From Clostridium sp. N3C (GTDB lineage: Bacteria > Bacillota > Clostridia > Clostridiales > Clostridiaceae): a stretch of 64,000 nucleotides of DNA. Shown piece after piece: positions 56,595 to 64,000 of this stretch. Position 1 is the stretch's first letter. Every line of letters starts with the position of its first letter. The stretch covers positions 1 through 64,000 of the forward strand of contig NZ_FMJL01000003.1 of the NCBI RefSeq assembly GCF_900095445.1. Direction: 5' to 3'. A model generated the notes under the pieces. It saw only the letters and a program-made list of their open reading frames with translations, had not been told where the DNA came from and did not search any database. The position numbers and the translations under genes were made by a program.

Positions 56595-57079
56595 GAAGAC
56601 TAATGGTGATTTTAATATGTGTATGTCTATTTATAATAGATAATACACTTCTGCCTTTTTTTGCGATCAAAGATTATTACCCTAGTTCTTTGTTTATGTT
56701 TATAATTTTTTATTCGATAAACAATGATTATTGGGATGCCATAGAAGTAGGCGTTATTTCAGGATTACTTCAAGATTTATATTTATGTCAAGTAATAGGA
56801 ATAAATCCTTTAGTAAATATCCTCCTTTGTATATTATCAGTGCTAATAGGAGATAACATATTTAGAGAAAAATTATTGATTCCTGTTTTGTCACTTTTTG
56901 GACTTTCCATGTTAAAAGGAGTTTTAGTTTTTGGTATCTTTCACATTATTGGAATAACAATAGAAATTTATTCTGTAGTATTTACTTCCATATATACTAT
57001 GGTTTTGGGTATATTTTTATATAAGTTCCTTTACAAGTTGTTACAAAAACCTTTTATGAAAAAACAATGGAAGTTTTAA
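56591..57079 (+). CDS. mreD: Rod shape-determining protein MreD
   Basis: Polytopic membrane protein of 162 aa with about five hydrophobic segments. The pattern DNTLLPFFAIKDYYPSSLFMFIIFYSI and GVISGLLQDLYLCQVIGINPL is typical of MreD. It overlaps mreC (ATGA) and lies 12 bp upstream of the PBP2 gene. Confidence 0.92.
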   Translation: MRRLMVILICVCLFIIDNTLLPFFAIKDYYPSSLFMFIIFYSINNDYWDAIEVGVISGLLQDLYLCQVIGINPLVNILLCILSVLIGDNIFREKLLIPVLSLFGLSMLKGVLVFGIFHIIGITIEIYSVVFTSIYTMVLGIFLYKFLYKLLQKPFMKKQWKF

Positions 57080-57091
57080 GGGGGATACTCC

Positions 57092-59929
57092 ATGAAGATA
57101 AATAAGAAATTTAATCGATATACTGGATTGATAGTTATTATGGCGATATTCTTTTCCTTAATAATCTTAAGATTATTCTACTTACAAGTAATTAAAGGTG
57201 AAGATTATACCGATAGAGCAAATACCAAATCTATTAGACAAGTACCTGAAGCTGCTCCAAGAGGGAAAATATTGGACAAAAATGGTGAAGTTTTAGCTAC
57301 AAACATACAAAGTTACAATTTAGTTTATATGGAAAGTGAAGAAGGAAAAGAACAGTTTTTTAATACCTTTAAAGAGGTTTTTAGACTATTAGATGAAGCT
57401 TCAAAGGATAATACAGAATCAGATGGAGCTCAAGATCAATTATTAGATGAGTTTCAGCTTCAGGTAGAACCCTTTAGATTTGAATTTAATACCGATGATC
57501 CAGATACGAAAAGAGCTTTAGAGTTGTTTTTTAAAACTGAAAGAGGATTAAATGATGTTGTTAGAGCAGAATTATATCCCAAAATTTCTTCTAATGAACT
57601 CACTGACGAACAGAAGGAAAAAATAAATGAAAAACTAATGAAGATAAGTGCTGAAGACGTATTTTATTATTTAATTGTAAAGTATGATATATATAAACTT
57701 CTTAATCTAAGTAAAGATGAGGAAAAAGTCTTATTTCAAAGAAGAAATAATGGTGAAATTACCAATAAAGATATTGGTAAAATGGTGCTAGATAAATTTG
57801 ATGTAAATGAAGTTAGAAAATTTATGGTAGTTAAGGATGCAATTTATCTTCAAAGTTATAGCGGGTATAAGCCAGTTACTATATCTGCAAATATGACTAA
57901 AAAAACAGCCTTTCTTTTTGAACAAGTAAAAAATACTTTACCAGGTATTGATGTTTCTTTGCAGCCTATAAGGTATTATCCTAATGGTTCTTTAGGTTCT
58001 AACTTTTTGGGGTACATCTCCAAAATAAGTGGTACAAATGCAGAAAAATATGAAGAAAAAGGCTATGATGTAAGCTCTGATTATGTTGGTATTGCGGGTC
58101 TAGAAAGTGCTTTTGAAGACAGACTTAAAGGTACCAAGGGTGGAACTACCATAAGAGTTAATAAAGAAGGTCGAAAAACAGAAGAGTTATTTAAGCTTGA
58201 ACCTTATCCAGGTCAAGATCTGGTGTTAACTGTGGATAGTAAACTTCAAGCGGTAACAGAAAGAGCTTTGCAGGATAGAATGACTGCATTGCAAACTACA
58301 GAACGATATCACTCAGAAGCTGGCGGAACAATGGACACTGGTAATGCTACAAGAGGTGCTGCAGTAGTATTAGATGTTAAAACTGGTGGGGTTTTAGCTA
58401 TGGCAAGCTTACCAGGATATGATCCTAATTTGTTCTCAATACCAGGAAAATTAACTAATGAGTTGAGTAAGCAGTTTTTTCAACCGGACTTAGAGTCCTT
58501 TGGAAAAGAATATATTAAAAGAATGCAGTTAAATAAGTATGGTATCACTGTAGATAAATTATTTCCAATAGAATCTTCAGATGGTAACACTATTATAAGA
58601 AGAGATAAATATGATGTGTATCCAAAACCGTTTTATAATTATGCTACTACTGCTTTAGTACCTCCTGGGTCAACCTTTAAACCAATGACATCCGTTGCGG
58701 TTTTAGAGGAAGGTATAGCAACTGCAAACGAGATAATTTATGATAATTATGAGTATAAATTAGGTTCCACAACTTGGCATTGTCATTCACATCATGGCAA
58801 TGTAAATGTAAAGACAGCATTACAGAAATCCTGTAACTATTACTATTATGCAACTGGATACAAGCTATATGAAAAAAATGGTTTAGATGCTATTGCAAAG
58901 TATGCTTGGAAATTTGGATTAGGATCTGATCCAAAATCAAATGTTAAACAAAGTACAGGACTGGAAATAGCGGAATCCTTTGGTCAAACTTATAATAATG
59001 AATATAATAAAAAAGAATATGCATTTTACTCAAAATATAATATAGCAGAAAAACTTAATGCAGGTGTATATCAGGCAAGTGGACTTACCATCACTTTTAC
59101 CCCTATTGATATTAATAAGAATGAAGAGGATAGTGATGAATTAGCAAAGGCTAAAGAGGATTTAAAGGCAAGGATTGCAGAATATATAAATGGAGATTAT
59201 ACTATTGAGAATTCTTACTCCATATATGAAAAGCTAAAAGCAGATCTAGTTCCTTTATTTCAAAATTTGATAAATGCTCAACCGGAAGAAAATCGTGGTA
59301 AATATAAGGAAAGTGATGCTAAAAACATGGCAGAGGCTATTTCTACTTATGTTACCTTCGATGTTATTACTCAAATAACTACACCTGGTAACATACTTAA
59401 TGCGGCTATAGGTCAAGGTACTAATAATTTTACACCGGTTCAGTTAGCTAGCTATATAGCAACTTTGGCCAATGGTGGAACAAGATATAAAGTTCATTTG
59501 GTAGATAAATTTGTAGATGCCTCTGGTCAGGTGGTTTATGAGACTAAACCTGAGGTTTTAGACCAAATTCAATTGAAAGAAGCAAATTTAGAAGCAATAA
59601 AAGAAGGGATGAGCTTAGTTACAGACGAATCTGGTACCGCTTCTAGCTCCTTCGTAAACTTTCCAATTAAGACTGCCGGTAAAACAGGATCAGCTACTTA
59701 TAAGGAAGATGGTATTCAGGAGTCTGTAGGTAGAACATCCTATGGATTATATGTAGGCTTTGCTCCTTATGATGATCCAGAAATAGCTGTTTGTGTAGTA
59801 ATTTTTGATGCTGGTCACGGTGGCTATGTAGCTGATGTAGCAAGGGCTATTTATGAAGCATACTTTAGTGAAGAGTTAAAACAATACCCAGGCTATCAGC
59901 CTAAATTTGATTATACTTTGAATCCATAA
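57092..59929 (+). CDS. mrdA: Penicillin-binding protein 2 (elongasome transpeptidase)
   Basis: Class B PBP that crosslinks lateral wall peptidoglycan with RodA, 945 aa. It has one N-terminal membrane segment, a PBP dimerisation domain starting NTKSIRQVPEAAPRGKILDKNG, and the transpeptidase domain with Ser527 in PGSTFKP (SxxK), SCN near residue 580 (SxN) and Lys864-Thr-Gly (KTG). The protein is longer than standard PBP2, with extra charged segments in the dimerisation domain (about residues 95-260) and before the last motif (about residues 675-760). Last of the mreBCD block; a terminator follows. Confidence 0.94.
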   Translation: MKINKKFNRYTGLIVIMAIFFSLIILRLFYLQVIKGEDYTDRANTKSIRQVPEAAPRGKILDKNGEVLATNIQSYNLVYMESEEGKEQFFNTFKEVFRLLDEASKDNTESDGAQDQLLDEFQLQVEPFRFEFNTDDPDTKRALELFFKTERGLNDVVRAELYPKISSNELTDEQKEKINEKLMKISAEDVFYYLIVKYDIYKLLNLSKDEEKVLFQRRNNGEITNKDIGKMVLDKFDVNEVRKFMVVKDAIYLQSYSGYKPVTISANMTKKTAFLFEQVKNTLPGIDVSLQPIRYYPNGSLGSNFLGYISKISGTNAEKYEEKGYDVSSDYVGIAGLESAFEDRLKGTKGGTTIRVNKEGRKTEELFKLEPYPGQDLVLTVDSKLQAVTERALQDRMTALQTTERYHSEAGGTMDTGNATRGAAVVLDVKTGGVLAMASLPGYDPNLFSIPGKLTNELSKQFFQPDLESFGKEYIKRMQLNKYGITVDKLFPIESSDGNTIIRRDKYDVYPKPFYNYATTALVPPGSTFKPMTSVAVLEEGIATANEIIYDNYEYKLGSTTWHCHSHHGNVNVKTALQKSCNYYYYATGYKLYEKNGLDAIAKYAWKFGLGSDPKSNVKQSTGLEIAESFGQTYNNEYNKKEYAFYSKYNIAEKLNAGVYQASGLTITFTPIDINKNEEDSDELAKAKEDLKARIAEYINGDYTIENSYSIYEKLKADLVPLFQNLINAQPEENRGKYKESDAKNMAEAISTYVTFDVITQITTPGNILNAAIGQGTNNFTPVQLASYIATLANGGTRYKVHLVDKFVDASGQVVYETKPEVLDQIQLKEANLEAIKEGMSLVTDESGTASSSFVNFPIKTAGKTGSATYKEDGIQESVGRTSYGLYVGFAPYDDPEIAVCVVIFDAGHGGYVADVARAIYEAYFSEELKQYPGYQPKFDYTLNP

Positions 59930-59942
59930 GGTATTTAGATAA

Positions 59943-59988
59943 AAAATCGAGGAGATTCATATTACGTTGAATTTCCTCGATTTTTTTG
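59943..59988 (+). terminator. Terminator after PBP2 gene
   Basis: AATCGAGGAGATTCA / TGAATTTCCTCGATT followed by a T run. Confidence 0.9.
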
Positions 59989-60098
59989 TTAGAATTTTAG
60001 AAGATATATAAAATTATTTGAAATTTAAGAAGGAATTTAATCAGTGTTTATTGAAGTATATATTTGTTGTGCTTATTGTTCATTTGGAGGTTTTTTCT

Positions 60099-60728
60099 AT
60101 GGAGGACAGGATATTAATAAAAGGTAATCGTGAAGGCTTAGTTACAGTAATTGATATGGATAAATTCAGAAATTTCGATGATATGCTGGAAGCACTCGTA
60201 GAAAAGCTTTCTAGGGGTAGAAGATTTTATAAAGGCTCAACGTTGAAAATAACTACAGAATTGAAAAGAATCAATGAACGAGATGCTGTAAGACTTAGGA
60301 ATGTCCTTCTAAGAGATTTTGATATTAAAGAATGTATTTTTGAAGAATATGAAGAACCTAAACCTAAAACTTTTACAGGAATCTATGAAGGAAGAACTAA
60401 GTTTGTAAGAAAAACCATAAGAAGTGGTCAGAGAATTGAATATCCTGGCAACTTGGTGATAATAGGAGATGTAAATCCAGGATCGGAAATACAAGCCGCA
60501 GGAAATGTGATAGTGTTAGGTAATTTAAAAGGTTATGTACGTGCTGGTATGGGTGGAGATAGCAGAGCTTTTGTGGCAGCATTTTCATTGCAACCAGAAA
60601 TACTACAGATTGGAACTTTGGTAACAAGGGCTCCAGAAGATAATGAAAAGCCTCAATTTCCGGAAGTGGCTAAGATTAAGGACGGTTCAATTATTGTAGA
60701 ACCTTATTTACCAAATAAATTTTTATAG
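60099..60728 (+). CDS. minC: Septum site-determining protein MinC
   Basis: Inhibitor of FtsZ assembly away from midcell, 209 aa. It has an N-terminal FtsZ-interacting domain ([17 protein letters not shown]) and a C-terminal beta-helix ([34 protein letters not shown]) that binds MinD. ATG 60099 is chosen behind GGAGG; a longer in-frame opening upstream is hydrophobic and unlike MinC. Confidence 0.95.
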   Translation: MEDRILIKGNREGLVTVIDMDKFRNFDDMLEALVEKLSRGRRFYKGSTLKITTELKRINERDAVRLRNVLLRDFDIKECIFEEYEEPKPKTFTGIYEGRTKFVRKTIRSGQRIEYPGNLVIIGDVNPGSEIQAAGNVIVLGNLKGYVRAGMGGDSRAFVAAFSLQPEILQIGTLVTRAPEDNEKPQFPEVAKIKDGSIIVEPYLPNKFL

Positions 60729-60743
60729 CACGGAGGTAGTAAA

Positions 60744-61544
60744 ATGGGAGAATCAATAGTAATAACATCCGGTAAGGGTGGAGTAGGAAAGACAACTACT
60801 ACTGCAAATATAGGAACAGCCTTAGCAGCTATGGGGAAAAAAGTAGTTGTAGTTGATGGTGATACAGGTCTAAGAAATTTAGATGTATTAATGGGTTTGG
60901 AAAATAGAATAGTATACACTTTAATTGACGTAATTGAAAATAGATGCAGACTTAAACAAGCTATGATAAAGGATAAGAGATTTAACAATCTTTTCTTGCT
61001 TCCAACAGCTCAAACTAGAGATAAGAACGATATAAAGGCTGAAGACATGTTAATTTTAATTAAAGAATTAAAGGAAGAATTTGATTATGTATTAATTGAT
61101 TGTCCAGCAGGTATAGAGCAAGGTTTTGAAAATGCAGTAATTGGTGCTGATAGGGCTATTATCGTAGTTAATCCAGAAGTAACTTCTGTAAGAGATGCAG
61201 ACAGAGTTATCGGAAAATTGGATGCAAAAGGTATAGAAGATCATCAACTATTAATTAATAGATTGAATGTAGATATGGCAAAGAAAGGTGAAATGCTTAA
61301 TATTGAGGACATTAATGATATTTTATCAATTAAGTTATTAGGTGTTGTTCCAGATGATAGAAATATAACAATTTCAACTAATAAAGGTGAACCTATAGTT
61401 TTAGATGATAAAGCATTTGCTGGTCAGGCCTTCAAAAATATAGCTAGAAGAATTACAGGAGAACAAGTTCCTCTTATGAATTTAGAGGGAGAAGGTGGCG
61501 GTCTATTACATGCTTTCAAGAAGCTCTTTAAAATAGGAGGTTAG
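60744..61544 (+). CDS. minD: Septum site-determining protein MinD
   Basis: Membrane-associated ATPase that recruits MinC, 266 aa. It has the deviant Walker A SGKGGVGKTTTTANIGTALA, VVVDGDTGLRNLDVLMGLENR and DYVLIDCPAGIEQGFENA. A C-terminal amphipathic membrane-targeting helix (LLHAFKKLFKIGG) ends the protein. CACGGAGG precedes the ATG. Confidence 0.97.
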   Translation: MGESIVITSGKGGVGKTTTTANIGTALAAMGKKVVVVDGDTGLRNLDVLMGLENRIVYTLIDVIENRCRLKQAMIKDKRFNNLFLLPTAQTRDKNDIKAEDMLILIKELKEEFDYVLIDCPAGIEQGFENAVIGADRAIIVVNPEVTSVRDADRVIGKLDAKGIEDHQLLINRLNVDMAKKGEMLNIEDINDILSIKLLGVVPDDRNITISTNKGEPIVLDDKAFAGQAFKNIARRITGEQVPLMNLEGEGGGLLHAFKKLFKIGG

Positions 61545-61549
61545 GGTAT

Positions 61550-61816
61550 ATGAATTTAATGAAATTTTTTGGGGGGAACAAGTCATCAAAAGATGTGGCA
61601 AAGGATAGACTAAGATTGATATTAATCAACGATAGATCATCACTTTCACCGGAGGTTTTGGAATCTATTAGAAGGGAAATATTAGAGGTAATTTCAAAAT
61701 ATGTAGAGATTGATAATTCAGAAGTTGAAATTGCTTTAACTAGGACAGATGATGAAGAGGGAAATTTACCTGCTTTAGTAGCAAATATTCCAATTAGAAA
61801 GGCTAAGGAAAGATAA
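61550..61816 (+). CDS. minE: Cell division topological specificity factor MinE
   Basis: Stimulates MinD ATPase and allows pole-to-pole or spatial patterning, 88 aa. The N-terminal MKFFGGNKSSKDVAKDRLRLILINDRS is the anti-MinCD and membrane-binding part, followed by the topological specificity domain (VLESIRREILEVISKYVEID). It lies 5 bp after minD. The presence of MinE shows a MinCDE system, unlike Bacillus, which uses DivIVA/MinJ. Confidence 0.95.
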   Translation: MNLMKFFGGNKSSKDVAKDRLRLILINDRSSLSPEVLESIRREILEVISKYVEIDNSEVEIALTRTDDEEGNLPALVANIPIRKAKER

Positions 61817-61830
61817 AATAAATTTTTGGG

Positions 61831-61859
61831 AAAAGTGCGGAAAAATTCCGCACTTTTTC
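61831..61859 (+). terminator. Terminator of minCDE
   Basis: Perfect 12-bp stem AAAAGTGCGGAA / TTCCGCACTTTT with a 3-nt loop. Confidence 0.92.
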
Positions 61860-61934
61860 AATTTTAAATTGTAATATTATACGTAGCTTTTTTATATATA
61901 AATTGATATAATTTATGGTATTGGAGGGTGAGAT

Positions 61935-63062
61935 ATGCTTGATAGATTTACTTTAAATAAAAAATTAATTAAACATTTTGATTTTGGAATTGTATTTGTG
62001 GCTGTTCTAATAGTTCTTTTTGGCTGTATTAATATATATAATGCTACTGGAGGTAAGCTTGGTTTCTATTATGTAAAGCTCCAGCTTTTATGGTTGTTAG
62101 TTGGTCTCACAGTTATGTATATAGTTGTCATTATAGACTACACCATACTTTCTAATTATGCACCGTTAATTTATTGGGCAGGTGTAGTATTGCTTATATA
62201 TAATGATCTCACTAGTAAAGCTGTAAATGGTGCATCTTCATGGATTAGTATTGGAAGTAGAGCTATACAGCCTTCTGAGTTTGCAAAGCTTGGAATGATA
62301 ATAATGCTGGCTAAGAAGCTAGAAGATATGGAAGGGAATATCAATAATGTAAGAAACTTTTTCACTTTAACCTTTTATGCTCTAATTCCTATTGTGCTTA
62401 TAGTTGTTCAACCGGATATGGGAATGACAATGGTTTGCTTTTTTATAGTTTTGGGAATTTATTTTATGTCTGGACTTAATGTAAAGGTGATTGTAAGTGG
62501 ATTGATTGGTATAGTAATTTTAATAGCAGGGGTTTGGAATTCAGGCCTTATGCGTGCTTATTGGAAAAAAAGATTGACTGTATTTTTAAACCCTGAATCA
62601 GATGAACTAGGAGATGGACTTCAACTTATACAGTCAAAAATCGGTATAGGGTCCGGTGGCATAACTGGAAATGGTTCTAAAATTGGTGAAAAAGCAGTAA
62701 CAGGTTTTGTATCTCAATTTGTACCAGAATCCTATACGGATTTTATATTTGCTATAGTAGGAGAAAAGTGGGGGTTAATTGGAGGTATATTTTTGCTAAT
62801 TTTATATTTTACTCTACTTTTCAAAATAATAAAGATAGCAAGAAGGAGTAAAGATATATTTGGAAATGTCATTTGTGTAGGGATTTTTTCATCTTTTCTC
62901 TTTTCAGTAATTCAAAATATAGGTATGACTATAGGTATACTACCTATAACTGGTATAACCCTTCCTTTTATGAGTTATGGAGGAAGTTCCCTTTTAACGA
63001 ATTTCATAGCTTTAGGTTTGGTGTTAAATATTGGTATGCGAAAGAAAAAAATCAATTTTTAA
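61935..63062 (+). CDS. rodA: SEDS glycosyltransferase RodA
   Basis: Peptidoglycan polymerase of the FtsW/RodA/SpoVE family, 375 aa with about ten membrane segments. Family signatures: SSWISIGSRAIQPSEFAKLGMII, VQPDMGMTMVCFF (with catalytic-loop Asp), ESYTDFIFAIVGEKWGLIGG and GITLPFMSYGGSSLLTNFIALG. Position next to min/mre genes supports RodA rather than FtsW. GGAGGGTGAG precedes the ATG. The stop is 18 bp before mgsA. Confidence 0.93.
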   Translation: MLDRFTLNKKLIKHFDFGIVFVAVLIVLFGCINIYNATGGKLGFYYVKLQLLWLLVGLTVMYIVVIIDYTILSNYAPLIYWAGVVLLIYNDLTSKAVNGASSWISIGSRAIQPSEFAKLGMIIMLAKKLEDMEGNINNVRNFFTLTFYALIPIVLIVVQPDMGMTMVCFFIVLGIYFMSGLNVKVIVSGLIGIVILIAGVWNSGLMRAYWKKRLTVFLNPESDELGDGLQLIQSKIGIGSGGITGNGSKIGEKAVTGFVSQFVPESYTDFIFAIVGEKWGLIGGIFLLILYFTLLFKIIKIARRSKDIFGNVICVGIFSSFLFSVIQNIGMTIGILPITGITLPFMSYGGSSLLTNFIALGLVLNIGMRKKKINF

Positions 63063-63080
63063 TAAACAAAGGAGGAAATT

Positions 63081-63461
63081 ATGAGGATTGCATTAATAGC
63101 ACATGATAAAAAGAAAGATGATATGATTGAGTTTGTAAAAAGGTACAAGGATGTTTTTAAAGAACATGAACTCTTTGCTACCGGTACCACTGGTAAGTTG
63201 ATTTCTGAAATAGTAGGTCTTAAGGTACATAGGTTTTTATCTGGACCTTTAGGTGGAGATCAGCAAATAGGTGGTAAAGTAGCAGAAGGTGAAATAGATA
63301 TGATTATGTTCCTAAGAGATCCACTTACAGCCCAACCTCATGAACCGGATGTTACTGCCTTGTTAAGATTATGTGATGTGCATTGTATACCATTAGCCAC
63401 CAATGTAGGATCAGCAGAAATCTTTGTTCAGGCATTAAGATTAAGAGAAAATAAAAATTAA
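63081..63461 (+). CDS. mgsA: Methylglyoxal synthase
   Basis: Converts dihydroxyacetone phosphate to methylglyoxal and phosphate, a glycolytic bypass. The 126-aa protein has [32 protein letters not shown] (phosphate-binding) and [37 protein letters not shown] with the catalytic Asp. GGAGG precedes the ATG. Next to rodA as in many clostridia. Confidence 0.96.
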   Translation: MRIALIAHDKKKDDMIEFVKRYKDVFKEHELFATGTTGKLISEIVGLKVHRFLSGPLGGDQQIGGKVAEGEIDMIMFLRDPLTAQPHEPDVTALLRLCDVHCIPLATNVGSAEIFVQALRLRENKN

Positions 63462-63475
63462 TTTTTAATATCAGA

Positions 63476-63502
63476 GAAAAATCGACGTTAGTCGATTTTT
63501 TT
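63476..63502 (+). terminator. Terminator of the rodA-mgsA unit
   Basis: Ten-bp stem AAAAATCGAC-GTTA-GTCGATTTTT followed by TTG. Confidence 0.9.
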
Positions 63503-63678
63503 GTTTGAAAGAAAAAGCATAAATCTTATGTAAAAATAATATATATAATTGTAATGCTAAAGGCTTCCATCATGAAAATTTAATTTAGCCGTGGATTAAA
63601 AAACTAAAGATTTATAGTTTTTCTATAATGTAAATAAGTTAATAGTTAAAGTGATAATGTTAATTATGGAGGATAAGA

Positions 63679-64000
63679 TGGGAAGTTATAGGTCACAGTA
63701 TCAATCCTATTATAGTTCTCTGGTAAATAATAAGCATTCTACTAATAGAAGGACAAATTACTATCCAAAAAGTAACTCCGTTCAAAATAGTAATAGTAAG
63801 CTTTTAAAGCGATTATTAAGGGATCTGGTTGGAGTTTTCTGTTTACTATCAATTATCTTATTTTGCAAATTAGTTAAATTACCTTGGACTATAGAATTTT
63901 ACAGGTATTGCAAGTTTATGGTTGATTATAGTTATGATTATAATGAGATATATACTAATATTACAAGTTTGAATATGGAGCAAATAAGTGAAACTATAAA
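63679..64000 (+). CDS. 5' part of a membrane protein, SpoIVFA-like position (truncated by window)
   Basis: Incomplete gene of 107 codons so far. The product starts MGSYRSQYQSYYSSL, has a polar Asn/Ser/Arg-rich cytoplasmic stretch of about 48 residues, then one membrane segment (VGVFCLLSIILFCKLVKLP), after which the extracytoplasmic part begins. Position downstream of mre/min/rodA and this topology match SpoIVFA-type membrane-anchored M23 proteins that regulate pro-sigma-K processing, but the diagnostic peptidase domain lies outside. GGAGGA precedes the ATG; ATG 63667 is an in-frame alternative. Confidence 0.6.

Noticed and set aside
60018-60098. N-terminal extension of MinC
   Set aside because: The extension is hydrophobic and unlike MinC, and GGAGG lies directly before ATG 60099.

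Overview
The window is AT-rich DNA with the gene content of an anaerobic, spore-forming Clostridium (Clostridiaceae). The evidence is a SpoVB-type flippase, a SpoIVFA-position gene after the mre/min cluster, a complete ntp-type V-ATPase operon, an HgdC-type dehydratase activase, a GGGtGRT protein gene, and short intergenic regions with U-tract terminators. It reads as chromosomal backbone. I see no insertion sequence, prophage, CRISPR array or rRNA, and only two tRNA genes, both tRNA-Leu.

Layout. 0-11 kb: peptidase pepD, a small Cys-rich protein, ndk, pncB on the minus strand, a UvrD/PcrA-like helicase, an FtsA-like actin-fold protein, an M20 amidohydrolase and an RluA-type pseudouridine synthase. 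11-14 kb: two convergent MATE/PST-type flippases (YtgP/MurJ-like and SpoVB-like) that share one terminator. 14-20 kb: an M29 aminopeptidase, unknown proteins, a membrane-anchored sugar-dehydrogenase-like beta-propeller, and a methyltransferase-like gene overlapping a B12-binding radical SAM gene. 20-29 kb: V-ATPase operon ntpF-I-K-E-C-G-A-B-D, whose K ring subunit carries all five sodium ligands known from Enterococcus hirae. 29-36 kb: def, an ECF-type S component, DUF1292, a structured non-coding RNA of about 270 nt with its own promoter and terminator, a short DUF896 gene, hprK, a 5-formyl-THF cyclo-ligase, a CorA-like gene with an altered GMN motif, a PHP phosphoesterase, a lipoprotein and an amidase without a signal peptide.

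36-47 kb: a three-gene 2-hydroxyacyl-CoA dehydratase/activase-like unit, a polar amino acid ABC transporter, a PilZ protein, tRNA-Leu(CAA), the NifU-like/GGGtGRT pair behind a possibly structured leader, and a decayed GGDEF gene. 47-64 kb: polA-coaE-lytic transglycosylase, tRNA-Leu(GAG), a GNAT gene, a SPOR protein, then a long morphogenesis and division cluster: maf-radC-mreBCD-PBP2-minCDE-rodA-mgsA and the start of a SpoIVFA-like gene that runs off the window.

The least explained items are the ncRNA near 31.1-31.4 kb, the NifU-like/GGGtGRT operon with its leader, the three-gene activase unit, and the hairpin that presents the def ribosome binding site in its loop. All family calls are from motif reading, without database searches.
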